Below, in pieces: positions 34,645 to 42,325 of a DNA stretch of 57,550 nt. The number at the start of each line of letters is the position of its first letter. Positions within the stretch are counted from its first letter, which is position 1. The position numbers and the translations under genes were made by a program. This stretch comes from Muribaculaceae bacterium (GTDB taxonomy: Bacteria > Bacteroidota > Bacteroidia > Bacteroidales > Muribaculaceae), in NCBI GenBank assembly GCA_017547845.1, contig JAFYNZ010000059.1, positions 1 through 57,550 on the forward strand. Reading direction: 5' to 3'. The notes beneath the pieces are model-generated. The model was not told where the DNA came from. It ran no database searches and saw nothing but the letters and a program-made list of their open reading frames with translations.

Positions 34645-36372
34645 ATGAATTATTCGATTATCGATTTCCTCAGTCTTCTTGGAGCAGTCTGTCTGTTTCT
34701 CTATGGTATGAAGATTATGAGTGAAGGCTTGCAGAAAGTTGCAGGCGACCGTTTGCGCAACATCCTTGGCGTTATGACCAAAAATCGCTGTGCAGGTGTG
34801 CTAACAGGTATTGTCATCACGGCGCTGATTCAGAGTTCGAGTGCATCGACCACAATGGTGGTGAGCTTCGTTAATGCCGGTTTGATGAGTCTTCAGCAGT
34901 CAATGGCTGTCATTTTCGGTGCCAACGTGGGTACGACCTTCACCACTTGGATTATCTCAGCATTCAGTTTCAAAGTCAGCATCTCCTCCTACGCCATACC
35001 ATTGCTTGCAGTGGCAGTGCCGTTGATTTTCATGAAGAAAAACACATGGAAATCGACAGGTGAATTCCTCATCGGTTTCTGCTTGCTCTTCATGGGTCTC
35101 GACAGCATCAGCACATATGTGCCCGACCTCAAGAACAACCCTGAAATGCTTGCATTCCTCAGCGAATACACATCGCTCGGCTTTGGCTCAGTGGTATTAT
35201 TCTTCCTTGTAGGTACAATCTTGACATGCGTCATTCAGTCATCAGCAGCGACATTTGCCATCACGCTTGTGATGTGTTCACAGGGTTGGATTTCATTCGA
35301 ACTCGGCTGCGCAATCGTGCTTGGTGGTAACATCGGTACGACAATCACTCCTGTGTTGGCATCATTGAGTGGCAACCTTGCAGCAAAACGCACAGCGATG
35401 GGCCACGTGCTATTCAACACATTGGGCTCTATCGTCGTGCTGATAGTGTTTGACCCATTTGTTCAACTTGTAGCCGGCATCACCGAGTGGGTAGGTGGTG
35501 GCGACCCGATAGCCGCAGGTGCTTCATCTACGACAGTAGCTTTGGCATTGGCTATCTTCCCTACAGTATTCAATACGTTGAACCTCTTTATAATGATATG
35601 GTTCACCAAGCTATATGTGACTATCGTCTGCGCTATCATGCCATCACGCCACAAAGACTCTGAAGAAGAGTTTTCACTCAAATACATCGGTCGCGGCTTG
35701 CTCTCTGCCTCAGAGCTCAATATCGCTCAAGCCGAGAAGGAAATCGCTGTCTATGGCGAACGGGTGCACCGCATGCTCGGCATGGCACAAAACCTCATCC
35801 ACCTCGATGAAAAGAGCGACGAATACCAGAAGGTCTTCAATCGCCTTGAGAAATATGAAGAGATTGCCGACCGCATGGAAATCGAGATTGGCAACTATCT
35901 CAACCATGTCGCAGAAGGCCGCTTGAGCCCCGAAAGTAAGATGCGCATTGCGGGCATGCTCCGCATCATCAGCGAAATCGAGTCTATTGCCGATAGCTGC
36001 TACAACGTCGGTCGCACGCTCGATCGCAAATATATGAGCCACGTGAAATTCAACGAGAAAAATCTCCAAGAGATTGACCACATCTTCACAATGGTCGACA
36101 CTGCGATGAACAATATGATGGACATCCTCCGCGAAATGGAGTCGCCGGACGAAAACAAGATCATCGTGGCTTACAACTACGAACGCGAAATCAACAACTA
36201 TCGCAACAAACTCCGCAACGACAACATATTCAACATCAACAATCGCGAATATGACTATCAAGAAGGCATCTTCTTCATGGACATCGTCGGTGAAGCCGAA
36301 AAACTTGGTGACTATGTGCTCAACGTAGCTGAGGGCGTGAAGCACCAATTCCGTGCCGATAGCGACGATTGA
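34645..36372 (+). CDS. Na+/phosphate cotransporter family protein with PhoU-like C-terminal domain
   Basis: A 575-residue inner-membrane protein. Residues about 5-335 hold two inverted Na/Pi-cotransporter repeats, each with the substrate-site QSS motif: IQSSSASTTMVVSF near 55 and IQSSAATFAITLVM near 197. Each repeat is followed by GANVGTT or GGNIGTT. After about 350 comes an all-helical PhoU-like region with repeated EKYEEIADRMEIEIG and EAEKLGDYVLNVAEG helices. The family takes up or exports phosphate with sodium, and the PhoU part probably regulates it. The TTACAA boxes upstream suggest phosphate-responsive control. Confidence 0.92.
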   Translation: MNYSIIDFLSLLGAVCLFLYGMKIMSEGLQKVAGDRLRNILGVMTKNRCAGVLTGIVITALIQSSSASTTMVVSFVNAGLMSLQQSMAVIFGANVGTTFTTWIISAFSFKVSISSYAIPLLAVAVPLIFMKKNTWKSTGEFLIGFCLLFMGLDSISTYVPDLKNNPEMLAFLSEYTSLGFGSVVLFFLVGTILTCVIQSSAATFAITLVMCSQGWISFELGCAIVLGGNIGTTITPVLASLSGNLAAKRTAMGHVLFNTLGSIVVLIVFDPFVQLVAGITEWVGGGDPIAAGASSTTVALALAIFPTVFNTLNLFIMIWFTKLYVTIVCAIMPSRHKDSEEEFSLKYIGRGLLSASELNIAQAEKEIAVYGERVHRMLGMAQNLIHLDEKSDEYQKVFNRLEKYEEIADRMEIEIGNYLNHVAEGRLSPESKMRIAGMLRIISEIESIADSCYNVGRTLDRKYMSHVKFNEKNLQEIDHIFTMVDTAMNNMMDILREMESPDENKIIVAYNYEREINNYRNKLRNDNIFNINNREYDYQEGIFFMDIVGEAEKLGDYVLNVAEGVKHQFRADSDD

Positions 36373-36441
36373 TTGAAGGGAGTCTGAGCGTATTGACAAA
36401 ACCCGGGAGTCAACAGACGTTCCCTTAAACTAATTGGCACA

Positions 36442-36479
36442 AGAATTGTTCTAACCTATAAGTATAAGCGAACAATTCT
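36442..36479. promoter_or_regulatory. 10-bp perfect inverted repeat just upstream of manC
   Basis: AGAATTGTTC (36442-36451) and GAACAATTCT (36470-36479) are perfect inverses with an 18-nt spacer. The motif TTCTAACCT also repeats directly at 36449-36457 and 36476-36484. The element ends 18 nt before the manC start. No consensus -7 box was found in the 36373-36485 gap, so this may be an operator or a leader hairpin rather than a terminator (no T tract). Confidence 0.6.
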
Positions 36480-36497
36480 AACCTAATGATACTAAAT

Positions 36498-37583
36498 ATG
36501 AGACAACATCGCTATTGCGTTATAATGTGCGGAGGGGTCGGATCGAGATTCTGGCCCTTCAGCCGAGCTAATATGCCAAAGCAATTCCTCGACTTTTTCG
36601 GCACAGGTCGCAGCTTGCTACAGATGACCGTCGATCGCGTGTCTACACTTGTCGACAAGGACCACATCGTGCTTGTCACCAACGAGGCTTATGCCGACAT
36701 GATTCGCGAGCAATTGCCCGACATCAAGCCAAGCAACATTCTGCTTGAGCCTGCTCGTCGCAACACTGCGCCATGCATCTGCTGGGCAACCCACCACATC
36801 TATGCCCTCGATAAAGAAGCGTCGATCATGACCCTGCCAAGCGACCACCTCATACTCAAAGAGATGGCATTCGTGAAGGCCATGGACGAGGGTATGACAT
36901 TTGTCGAAAACAACAATGGCCTGCTCACACTCGGCATCATGCCGACATCACCGGAGACCGGCTACGGATATATCCAGAAAGGCACCAAAGTCGATGGTAG
37001 CGACGACACGATGAAGGTGAAATCGTTCACCGAAAAGCCCAACCTCGAAATGGCTAAGATGCTCATCGCGACAGGCGAATTCTTCTGGAACTCAGGTATT
37101 TTCCTTTGGAAAGCCCAGACTATACTCGACGCATTCCAAAAACACGCTCCCGAGATTGCAGCCCACTTCGATATGGGACTCCCATACTACGGCACCGACA
37201 AAGAGCAACAGTTTATCAATGAGGAATTTGTCAACTCACCAAGCATCTCCGTCGACTATGCCATCATGGAGAAGGCTGACAACGTGTTTGTCAAGACAGT
37301 CGACCTTGGCTGGAGCGACCTCGGAACATGGAAAGCACTCTACGAGACATCTCCTCGCAACATCGACGGCAATGTCGCTCAAAACTGTAAACTGCTCAGC
37401 GCAGACTGCAAAGGCTCGGTCTTCGCAATTAAAGGAGACAAAGTAGTGGTGGCGGTCGGTCTGAAAGACTATATCGTGGCAGAAAACGGCAATGCCCTTC
37501 TCATCTGTCCGCTCAGCGATGAGCAAAAAGTGCGACAGATGGTCAACGATGTCAAGACTCGCTTCGGAGAAGACTATGTCTAA
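36498..37583 (+). CDS. manC: Mannose-1-phosphate guanylyltransferase
   Basis: A 361-residue cytoplasmic enzyme forming GDP-mannose from GTP and mannose-1-phosphate, feeding fucose and mannose into capsule, LPS and glycoproteins. The nucleotide-binding GGVGSRFWPFSR is near residue 12, with PKQFLDF after it. LPSDHLI, FTEKP and WNSGIFLWK are conserved. There is no isomerase domain, so this is the short single-function form. The ATG at 36498 gives MRQHRYCVIMCGG, the usual distance to the motif; the ATG at 36486 adds four residues. Related sugar-nucleotide genes are not in this window. Confidence 0.93.
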   Translation: MRQHRYCVIMCGGVGSRFWPFSRANMPKQFLDFFGTGRSLLQMTVDRVSTLVDKDHIVLVTNEAYADMIREQLPDIKPSNILLEPARRNTAPCICWATHHIYALDKEASIMTLPSDHLILKEMAFVKAMDEGMTFVENNNGLLTLGIMPTSPETGYGYIQKGTKVDGSDDTMKVKSFTEKPNLEMAKMLIATGEFFWNSGIFLWKAQTILDAFQKHAPEIAAHFDMGLPYYGTDKEQQFINEEFVNSPSISVDYAIMEKADNVFVKTVDLGWSDLGTWKALYETSPRNIDGNVAQNCKLLSADCKGSVFAIKGDKVVVAVGLKDYIVAENGNALLICPLSDEQKVRQMVNDVKTRFGEDYV

Positions 37584-37602
37584 GAATCAATCACAACCAA
37601 TC

Positions 37603-37637
37603 ATAGTGGCTATAGTCAATTTATAGCCACTATTTTT
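37603..37637 (+). terminator. Intrinsic terminator of manC
   Basis: ATAGTGGCTATA (37603-37614) and TATAGCCACTAT (37622-37633) form a perfect 12-bp stem with a 7-nt loop, followed by TTTT. Confidence 0.9.
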
Positions 37638-37678
37638 ATAAGAAATACCATAATATCAACCATTACCCCCGCAGAACG

Positions 37679-38386
37679 ATGGAATTTATCGACTGGTTAG
37701 CACAACTTGATGAGAGCCTGCTGCTTTGGCTAAACGGCATACACTCGCCCTATTTCGACACCTTCATGTACCTCTTTAGCGGCAAATTGGTGTGGATACC
37801 GATGTATGCAGCCATACTCTATGTCTTGCTTGTCAACTTCAAGCTTCGCACAGCATTGCTCTGTCTGCTATCAATCGGACTGGTCATCGTTATCGCCGAC
37901 CAAGTAGGAGCAAGCCTGATACGCCCGATGGTGGAGCGTCTACGCCCATCCAATCTCGACAACCCTATCTCCGAACTGGTGCATATCGTCAACGGCGTGC
38001 GTGGTGGTCGCTACGGCTTCCCATCGTGTCATGCAGCCAACACAGTCGGACTTGCTGTCATCGTGCACCTCATCTTCCGTCATCGCGGGCTCTCGGCTTT
38101 TATGGCTATATGGGCTATTGTGACTTGCTACTCACGCATCTATCTCGGCGTGCATTACCCGGGCGACATCATAGTCGGCAGCATACTCGGAGCTCTATCG
38201 GCATGGTTTGTCTACACGCTACTTATGCGTCTGACACGCAACACACGCTATGCAATTCCGACTCCTAATCCCGACTCACCGAAGGCGGCATCGATAGCCA
38301 CAACCCACCCACTCCGACACATCTATGCGCCGGCCGCAGTCGGCTTAGCGACAATCCTCGCCTTCGCCTTAGTCCCACTTTTTTAA
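37679..38386 (+). CDS. PAP2-superfamily membrane phosphatase
   Basis: A 235-residue membrane protein with about five helices and the three PAP2 motifs: RPMVERLRPSN near residue 81, FPSCHAANT near 117 (PSCH in place of the usual PSGH) and SRIYLGVHYPGDIIVG near 154. Such enzymes remove a phosphate from lipid phosphates, for example undecaprenyl diphosphate, phosphatidic acid or lipid A. The nearby lpxB makes an envelope role likely, but the substrate is not determined. A final hydrophobic stretch (HIYAPAAVGLATILAFALV) forms an extra C-terminal helix. Confidence 0.9.
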   Translation: MEFIDWLAQLDESLLLWLNGIHSPYFDTFMYLFSGKLVWIPMYAAILYVLLVNFKLRTALLCLLSIGLVIVIADQVGASLIRPMVERLRPSNLDNPISELVHIVNGVRGGRYGFPSCHAANTVGLAVIVHLIFRHRGLSAFMAIWAIVTCYSRIYLGVHYPGDIIVGSILGALSAWFVYTLLMRLTRNTRYAIPTPNPDSPKAASIATTHPLRHIYAPAAVGLATILAFALVPLF

Positions 38387-38468
38387 ATTATACTACATTG
38401 ACATCAACTCAATAAAAGTCAGACACTAACGACATCCTAATGTATTAAGAAGAGAATTTCAGCTGCAA

Positions 38469-38885
38469 TTACATAGGGTGTAAATAATCTTCCAACCACC
38501 AATAGAAATGAAACGCCCAATGATCACTCTCTGACGTATGTCCTTCATATTCAAAAAACCTTTTGCTTCCTCCAAAACCTGAACTTTCTGTCTCGACCTC
38601 TTTTCCATCTACAATTTTACCAGCAAACAGGTCCCAATGAGCTGCAATTGCATCATATAATATTACTCTGACATTCAGGCGGTCAGTCTTCCAAATAATG
38701 TCCAATGTCTGTTCATGCTCATCTTCATATAATTCCAACTTTGCGTCTTGATACATATCATCAGAAAAAGCTTGCCCAGTAAAATCAATCAGACACTGCG
38801 TAAGTAATTTAATCTTTTTATCACTCCAACCGGAAGAGAGCAACAACTCTTTACCCTCTCTTTGTATTCTTTCAATATTGTTCAT
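38469..38885 (-). CDS. Orphan acidic hypothetical protein, AT-rich gene
   Basis: A 138-residue soluble acidic protein, rich in Trp and Tyr toward the C-terminus (HWAFHFYWWLEDYLHPM), with no signal peptide or membrane helix and no family I recognise. It starts 6 nt after the lpxB stop on the same strand, so it would be read from the lpxB transcript. Its base composition is visibly more AT-rich than lpxB and the surrounding genes, suggesting recent acquisition. Small acidic proteins of this kind are often immunity or antitoxin-like, but nothing here proves it. Confidence 0.7.
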   Translation of the reverse strand: MNNIERIQREGKELLLSSGWSDKKIKLLTQCLIDFTGQAFSDDMYQDAKLELYEDEHEQTLDIIWKTDRLNVRVILYDAIAAHWDLFAGKIVDGKEVETESSGFGGSKRFFEYEGHTSESDHWAFHFYWWLEDYLHPM

Positions 38886-38891
38886 AGTATT

Positions 38892-40106
38892 TTACTCAGC
38901 ATCAGTCGGTTTTGGGCGTGGACGGCGGCGTTTCTTTGGAGCAGAGGGCTCTTCAAGCGTGGTCGAATCTATCTCGACGCCAAGAGATTGGCAGATGAGC
39001 AGAGCCGCATAATCGGCAGCCGATTGCGTACCAAGTTTGCGTCGCATTGTCTTATAACCACCTATCTGCCAGTCGCGTTGCGGACTTGCCACAAGCAACG
39101 GCGTAAGATTGCGTGAAATAGACTCCACGGTGCAGCGATGCACCAATAATTCCGGCACAATCTCGTTGCCCAAGATAAGGTTGGGCAGAGAGACATACTT
39201 CACCTTCAGCAATTTCTCCATAATCTTGTAGGCCAATCGCTTACCATTAGAGCGATAGCACACCACCTGCGGCGTGCCCAAAAGCGCAGTCTCAAGTGTG
39301 GCTGTACCCGATGTGACAAGGGCAGCAGTAGCATGCTTGACAAGCACCGGCGTACAACCAAACACCACATTCAGCCCCGGGTCTTGTGCCACCTGACGAT
39401 AGAATCGCAGAGGGATAGTCGGTGCGGCAGCGACGATATATTGAAACTCCGGAAATCGCTTGGCAGCCTCTATCATCAGTGGAAGATTGTTGCGTATCTC
39501 TCCCTTGCGAGATCCCGGAAGCAGAGCGATAATACGGCGTTGGTCGGTAATGCCTTGGCGTTCAAAGAAATGCTTGATCGGTGGCATATGTCCCAAAGCA
39601 TAGTCCATCTCTTGCACCGATGGATTGCCGACATAGGTCACCTTGTAGTCATGCTTCTTATAGTATGCCACTTCGAAGGGCAGAATCGAGTACATCGCAT
39701 CGACATCGCGCTTGATGGCCTTAATGCGAAACTCTTTCCAAGCCCATATCTTGGGCGAAATAAAGTAGTGAACAGGTATACCCATCGCCTTGGCAGCCTT
39801 GGCTAGTTTGAGATTGAAGCTTGGATAGTCGACCAGAATCAGCACATCAGGGCGAAATTCGCTCAGCAACGACTTCGCAATCTTCAGATGCTTAAGCAGT
39901 TGAGGAAGTTTACGAAACACTTCGCTAAAGCCCATGACATTCATCTCGTTATAGTGCAGACGAGGCTCAATGCCGGCAGCCTTAGCCATGAGATCACCCC
40001 CAAAGAAACAGAATTGGCTCTCAGGGTCGTGATGGCGCAACGCAGTGATAAGTCCGGATGCGTGCAAATCGCCGGACGCTTCGCCGGCTATAATCATATA
40101 TTTCAT
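38892..40106 (-). CDS. lpxB: Lipid-A-disaccharide synthase
   Basis: A 404-residue GT19 glycosyltransferase that joins UDP-2,3-diacylglucosamine and lipid X to make the lipid A disaccharide at the inner membrane. The N-terminal IAGEASGDLHASGLI is the family signature. FFGGDLMA, VTYVGNPSVQEM, ALLPGSRKGEI and VTSGTATLETALLGTPQVVCYRS are conserved. A Lys/Arg/Pro-rich tail ends the protein (PKKRRRPRPKP). It diverges from the lipoprotein gene at 40174. Confidence 0.95.
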   Translation of the reverse strand: MKYMIIAGEASGDLHASGLITALRHHDPESQFCFFGGDLMAKAAGIEPRLHYNEMNVMGFSEVFRKLPQLLKHLKIAKSLLSEFRPDVLILVDYPSFNLKLAKAAKAMGIPVHYFISPKIWAWKEFRIKAIKRDVDAMYSILPFEVAYYKKHDYKVTYVGNPSVQEMDYALGHMPPIKHFFERQGITDQRRIIALLPGSRKGEIRNNLPLMIEAAKRFPEFQYIVAAAPTIPLRFYRQVAQDPGLNVVFGCTPVLVKHATAALVTSGTATLETALLGTPQVVCYRSNGKRLAYKIMEKLLKVKYVSLPNLILGNEIVPELLVHRCTVESISRNLTPLLVASPQRDWQIGGYKTMRRKLGTQSAADYAALLICQSLGVEIDSTTLEEPSAPKKRRRPRPKPTDAE

Positions 40107-40173
40107 GCTTAAGCTATAATCTTAATTCTACGTAGTGATATAATAATGCACCCTTACGCTACGTTTTTAACGT

Positions 40174-41607
40174 ATGAAAAAGATGCGTTATATACTATTG
40201 ACATTCATCGGACTCGTTGGTTTAATCCAGTCTTCGTGCATCGAAGATGATTTCACCACTTCTCCATCAGATATACTCACATTTTCGCGCGATACGGTCA
40301 GCTTTGACACCGTATTCACCGACCTCGGCACGCCGACGGCACGCCTCTTGGTCTACAATCGCGCTAAAAAGTCGGTCAACATCTCGCACATCGCATTCAA
40401 GCGAGGCGATGAGTCCAACTTCCAGGTCAATGTCGACGGCATGACCGGCAAGACTTTTCAAGACGTGGAGATTCGTGGTGGCGACTCTATCTATGTCTTT
40501 GTGGAGTGTTTCATCGACGAGACGCTCGGCAAAGAGCCCTATTTGGTGGAAGACAAGTTGCAGTTTGTGACCAACGGCGTCACACAAGAGGTGCAGGTCG
40601 AAGCCTATGGTCAGAATGTCACCCGTCTGCGCGACTTACGCATCACTTCCGACATGCGTCTGACAGCCGAACGCCCTTACGTCATCTTCGACAGCCTCGT
40701 GGTCGAAAAGGGTGCCAAGTTGACCATCGATCCGGGCACTCGAATGCTCTTCCACGACAAAGCTTCGCTGACCGTCAGAGGACAGATAGAGGCTATCGGC
40801 GAGGTGGGCAACATGATACAAATGCGTGGCGACCGACTTGACAATGTACTCCCCGATGTGGCCTACGACATCATGGCCGGTCAATGGCACGGCATACGCA
40901 TCGAAGCCGACAGCTACGACAATCGCATGGAATATGTCAATATGCGCTCGACAGTCATCGGTCTGCAGATTGACTCTTGTGCAGTCACCGACCGACGCAA
41001 ATTGACGCTCGTCAACAGTTGGCTACACAACTCGCAATCATCGGCTATCACATCTCGTTATGCGTGGGTAGACGCCCTCGGTTGCTGCTTCTCGGAAGCC
41101 GCAGCCGGAGTCGTCGAACTATGGGGTGGCAAGCACTTGTTTGCACAATGCACCATCTCCAATTACTATCTGTTCTCGGGCATGTTTGAGCCATTGCTAT
41201 GCCTCTATCACTGCCTTCCCGACTCCGACATAAGCGACCAGCCACTTATGCAAGCAAGCTTCGAAAATAGTATCCTCTACGGCATGACAGCCGACATCAA
41301 CGAAGGGGACTTGACCGGCTCGAACGTTTATCTACGCAACGTATTGCTAAAGTCAGCCGGATCTGACGACGCCAATTTCATCAGTTGTGTTTGGGACAGT
41401 GACCCACTATTCTACACCATACGCGAAGACTACATCTTCGACTATCGTCTACGCAACGACTCCCCTGCCATCGGAGCCGGCCAGGTGGCCTTCATTCCGA
41501 CAGAGTCGCAGACCGATATGTATGGCAATAGTCGCACAGCCAATGGCGCTCCCGACCTCGGTGCATTTGTCTGGATTTACGCTCCCGACCCGGAGCCGAC
41601 CGAGTGA
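40174..41607 (+). CDS. Lipoprotein with a right-handed beta-helix-like domain
   Basis: A 477-residue protein with lipoprotein signal ending IQSSC (Cys21) followed by IEDD, an acidic start compatible with surface export in Bacteroidetes. Residues about 30-140 look like an immunoglobulin-like beta domain (FDTVFTDLGTPTARLLVYNRAKKSV). About 150-440 show repeating short strands with Asn/Ser/Ile ladders (LTIDPGTRMLF, GQWHGIRIEADSYDNRMEYVNMR, SAITSRYAWVDALGCCF) of the parallel beta-helix type. It ends NGAPDLGAFVW, as in choice-of-anchor beta-helix proteins. Function unknown; perhaps glycan binding. Confidence 0.75.
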   Translation: MKKMRYILLTFIGLVGLIQSSCIEDDFTTSPSDILTFSRDTVSFDTVFTDLGTPTARLLVYNRAKKSVNISHIAFKRGDESNFQVNVDGMTGKTFQDVEIRGGDSIYVFVECFIDETLGKEPYLVEDKLQFVTNGVTQEVQVEAYGQNVTRLRDLRITSDMRLTAERPYVIFDSLVVEKGAKLTIDPGTRMLFHDKASLTVRGQIEAIGEVGNMIQMRGDRLDNVLPDVAYDIMAGQWHGIRIEADSYDNRMEYVNMRSTVIGLQIDSCAVTDRRKLTLVNSWLHNSQSSAITSRYAWVDALGCCFSEAAAGVVELWGGKHLFAQCTISNYYLFSGMFEPLLCLYHCLPDSDISDQPLMQASFENSILYGMTADINEGDLTGSNVYLRNVLLKSAGSDDANFISCVWDSDPLFYTIREDYIFDYRLRNDSPAIGAGQVAFIPTESQTDMYGNSRTANGAPDLGAFVWIYAPDPEPTE

Positions 41608-41649
41608 TTCAACTCCATCAGCACATCACATTTCAAGACAAAAAACGGG

Positions 41650-41698
41650 CGATAACGTGCGAAAGTTGATAAAAAATTGCAACTTTCGCAGACTATCG
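41650..41698 (+). terminator. Long hairpin after the beta-helix lipoprotein gene
   Basis: TGCGAAAGTTG (41658-41668) and CAACTTTCGCA (41680-41690) pair perfectly over 11 bp around an 11-nt loop. CGATA (41650-41654) and TATCG (41694-41698) add five more pairs beyond a symmetric internal loop. A T-rich stretch follows. It is likely the transcript end. Confidence 0.75.
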
Positions 41699-41771
41699 GC
41701 GATTTTTGGGGTTATATAGCCAATTACGGGGAATACAAATCAACGCATTTTTTGCCGACTTGGCAACCGTG

Positions 41772-41799
41772 AAAATAAAATAGGGGCATTAGCCCCTAT
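41772..41799 (-). terminator. Intrinsic terminator of the tRNA-like gene
   Basis: On the minus strand ATAGGGGC, TAAT, GCCCCTAT (plus 41780-41799) form a perfect 8-bp hairpin followed by TTTATTTTC. It begins directly after the 3' end of the tRNA-like sequence. Confidence 0.8.
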
Positions 41800-41800
41800 A

Positions 41801-41878
41801 GTGGATTGGCGAAGGAGTTGAACCTTGCAATATGCTGCCTTTTGGGAAACCTCGCTACCGATGCGACCATCAATCCAC
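41801..41878 (-). ncRNA. tRNA-like RNA or decayed tRNA gene
   Basis: Read on the minus strand, the ends GTGGATTG and CAATCCAC pair over 8 bp. Inside is a D-arm-like hairpin TCGC-ATCGGTA-GCGA with the usual GGTA loop. A T-arm-like hairpin AAGG-TTCAACT-CCTT has a tRNA-type loop. The middle (GGTTTCCCAAAAGGCAGC) does not form a normal 5-bp anticodon stem; CCC would be the nearest anticodon if it did. No encoded CCA end is clear. A consensus -7 box precedes it and a terminator follows, so it should be transcribed. It may be a tRNA pseudogene, a divergent tRNA or a tRNA-mimicking small RNA. Confidence 0.5.
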
Positions 41879-41880
41879 AG

Positions 41881-41915
41881 CAAAGTTAACAATAAATTTT
41901 GATATATTGTTCAAA
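41881..41915 (-). promoter_or_regulatory. Promoter of the tRNA-like gene
   Basis: On the minus strand TAACTTTG (plus 41881-41888) is an exact -7 box. TTTG (plus 41912-41915) lies 23 nt upstream, slightly long for a -33. Transcription would begin within a few bases of the tRNA-like 5' end. Confidence 0.6.
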
Positions 41916-41944
41916 AAGAAGAAAAATTTTAAAACAAAATAATT

Positions 41945-42181
41945 ATGGCACGACCAAAAAAATTCGATTACGATAGCGATGATTTCTATGACGAAATCTT
42001 AGCCCTCGCCATGCAAGGCTTTACTGACGCTGAAATCGCCGATATGCTCGTCGATAAGTTTGGCGTGTCACTCGACCCGGAAACGTTCACCAACATGAAG
42101 AATGGCAAGAAACGACCGACATACACATCATTCTCTATGCGATTTCCGGTCGAAGTGATTCATCGGATTCATCGGCAATAA
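41945..42181 (+). CDS. Small putative DNA-binding protein
   Basis: A 78-residue protein beginning MARPKKFDYDSDDFYDEI. The central segment ALAMQGFTDAEIADMLVDKFG has the spacing of a helix-turn-helix, and a basic strip NMKNGKKRPTY follows. I recall similar short MARPKKF proteins as hypothetical DNA-binding proteins in Bacteroidales, some near mobile elements, but cannot name a family. It stands alone, divergent from the tRNA-like gene with about 65 nt between them. It could regulate that RNA or be a remnant of an integrated element. Confidence 0.6.
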   Translation: MARPKKFDYDSDDFYDEILALAMQGFTDAEIADMLVDKFGVSLDPETFTNMKNGKKRPTYTSFSMRFPVEVIHRIHRQ

Positions 42182-42222
42182 CTCTGCAATAATGTGTCAT
42201 AAGTCACAAAAATAGCCATCGC

Positions 42223-42254
42223 TTTGATTATATGACAAGGAATTAGTATATTTG
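42223..42254 (+). promoter_or_regulatory. Promoter of the 1522-residue secreted protein (TTTG-N20-TATATTTG)
   Basis: TTTG (42223-42226) and TATATTTG (42247-42254) are 20 nt apart, an exact match, followed by CA. The leader is about 65 nt. Confidence 0.8.
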
Positions 42255-42325
42255 CACCAAATATACCGAACTTGTCACACACCTAAGTTTCGGACCAATA
42301 TGCTAATCTGAAAAAACTTTACTAT

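Noticed and set aside
38469-38885. Naming the orphan gene as a toxin immunity protein
   Set aside because: Size, acidity and composition are suggestive, but no toxin gene is adjacent and no family motif could be recognised.
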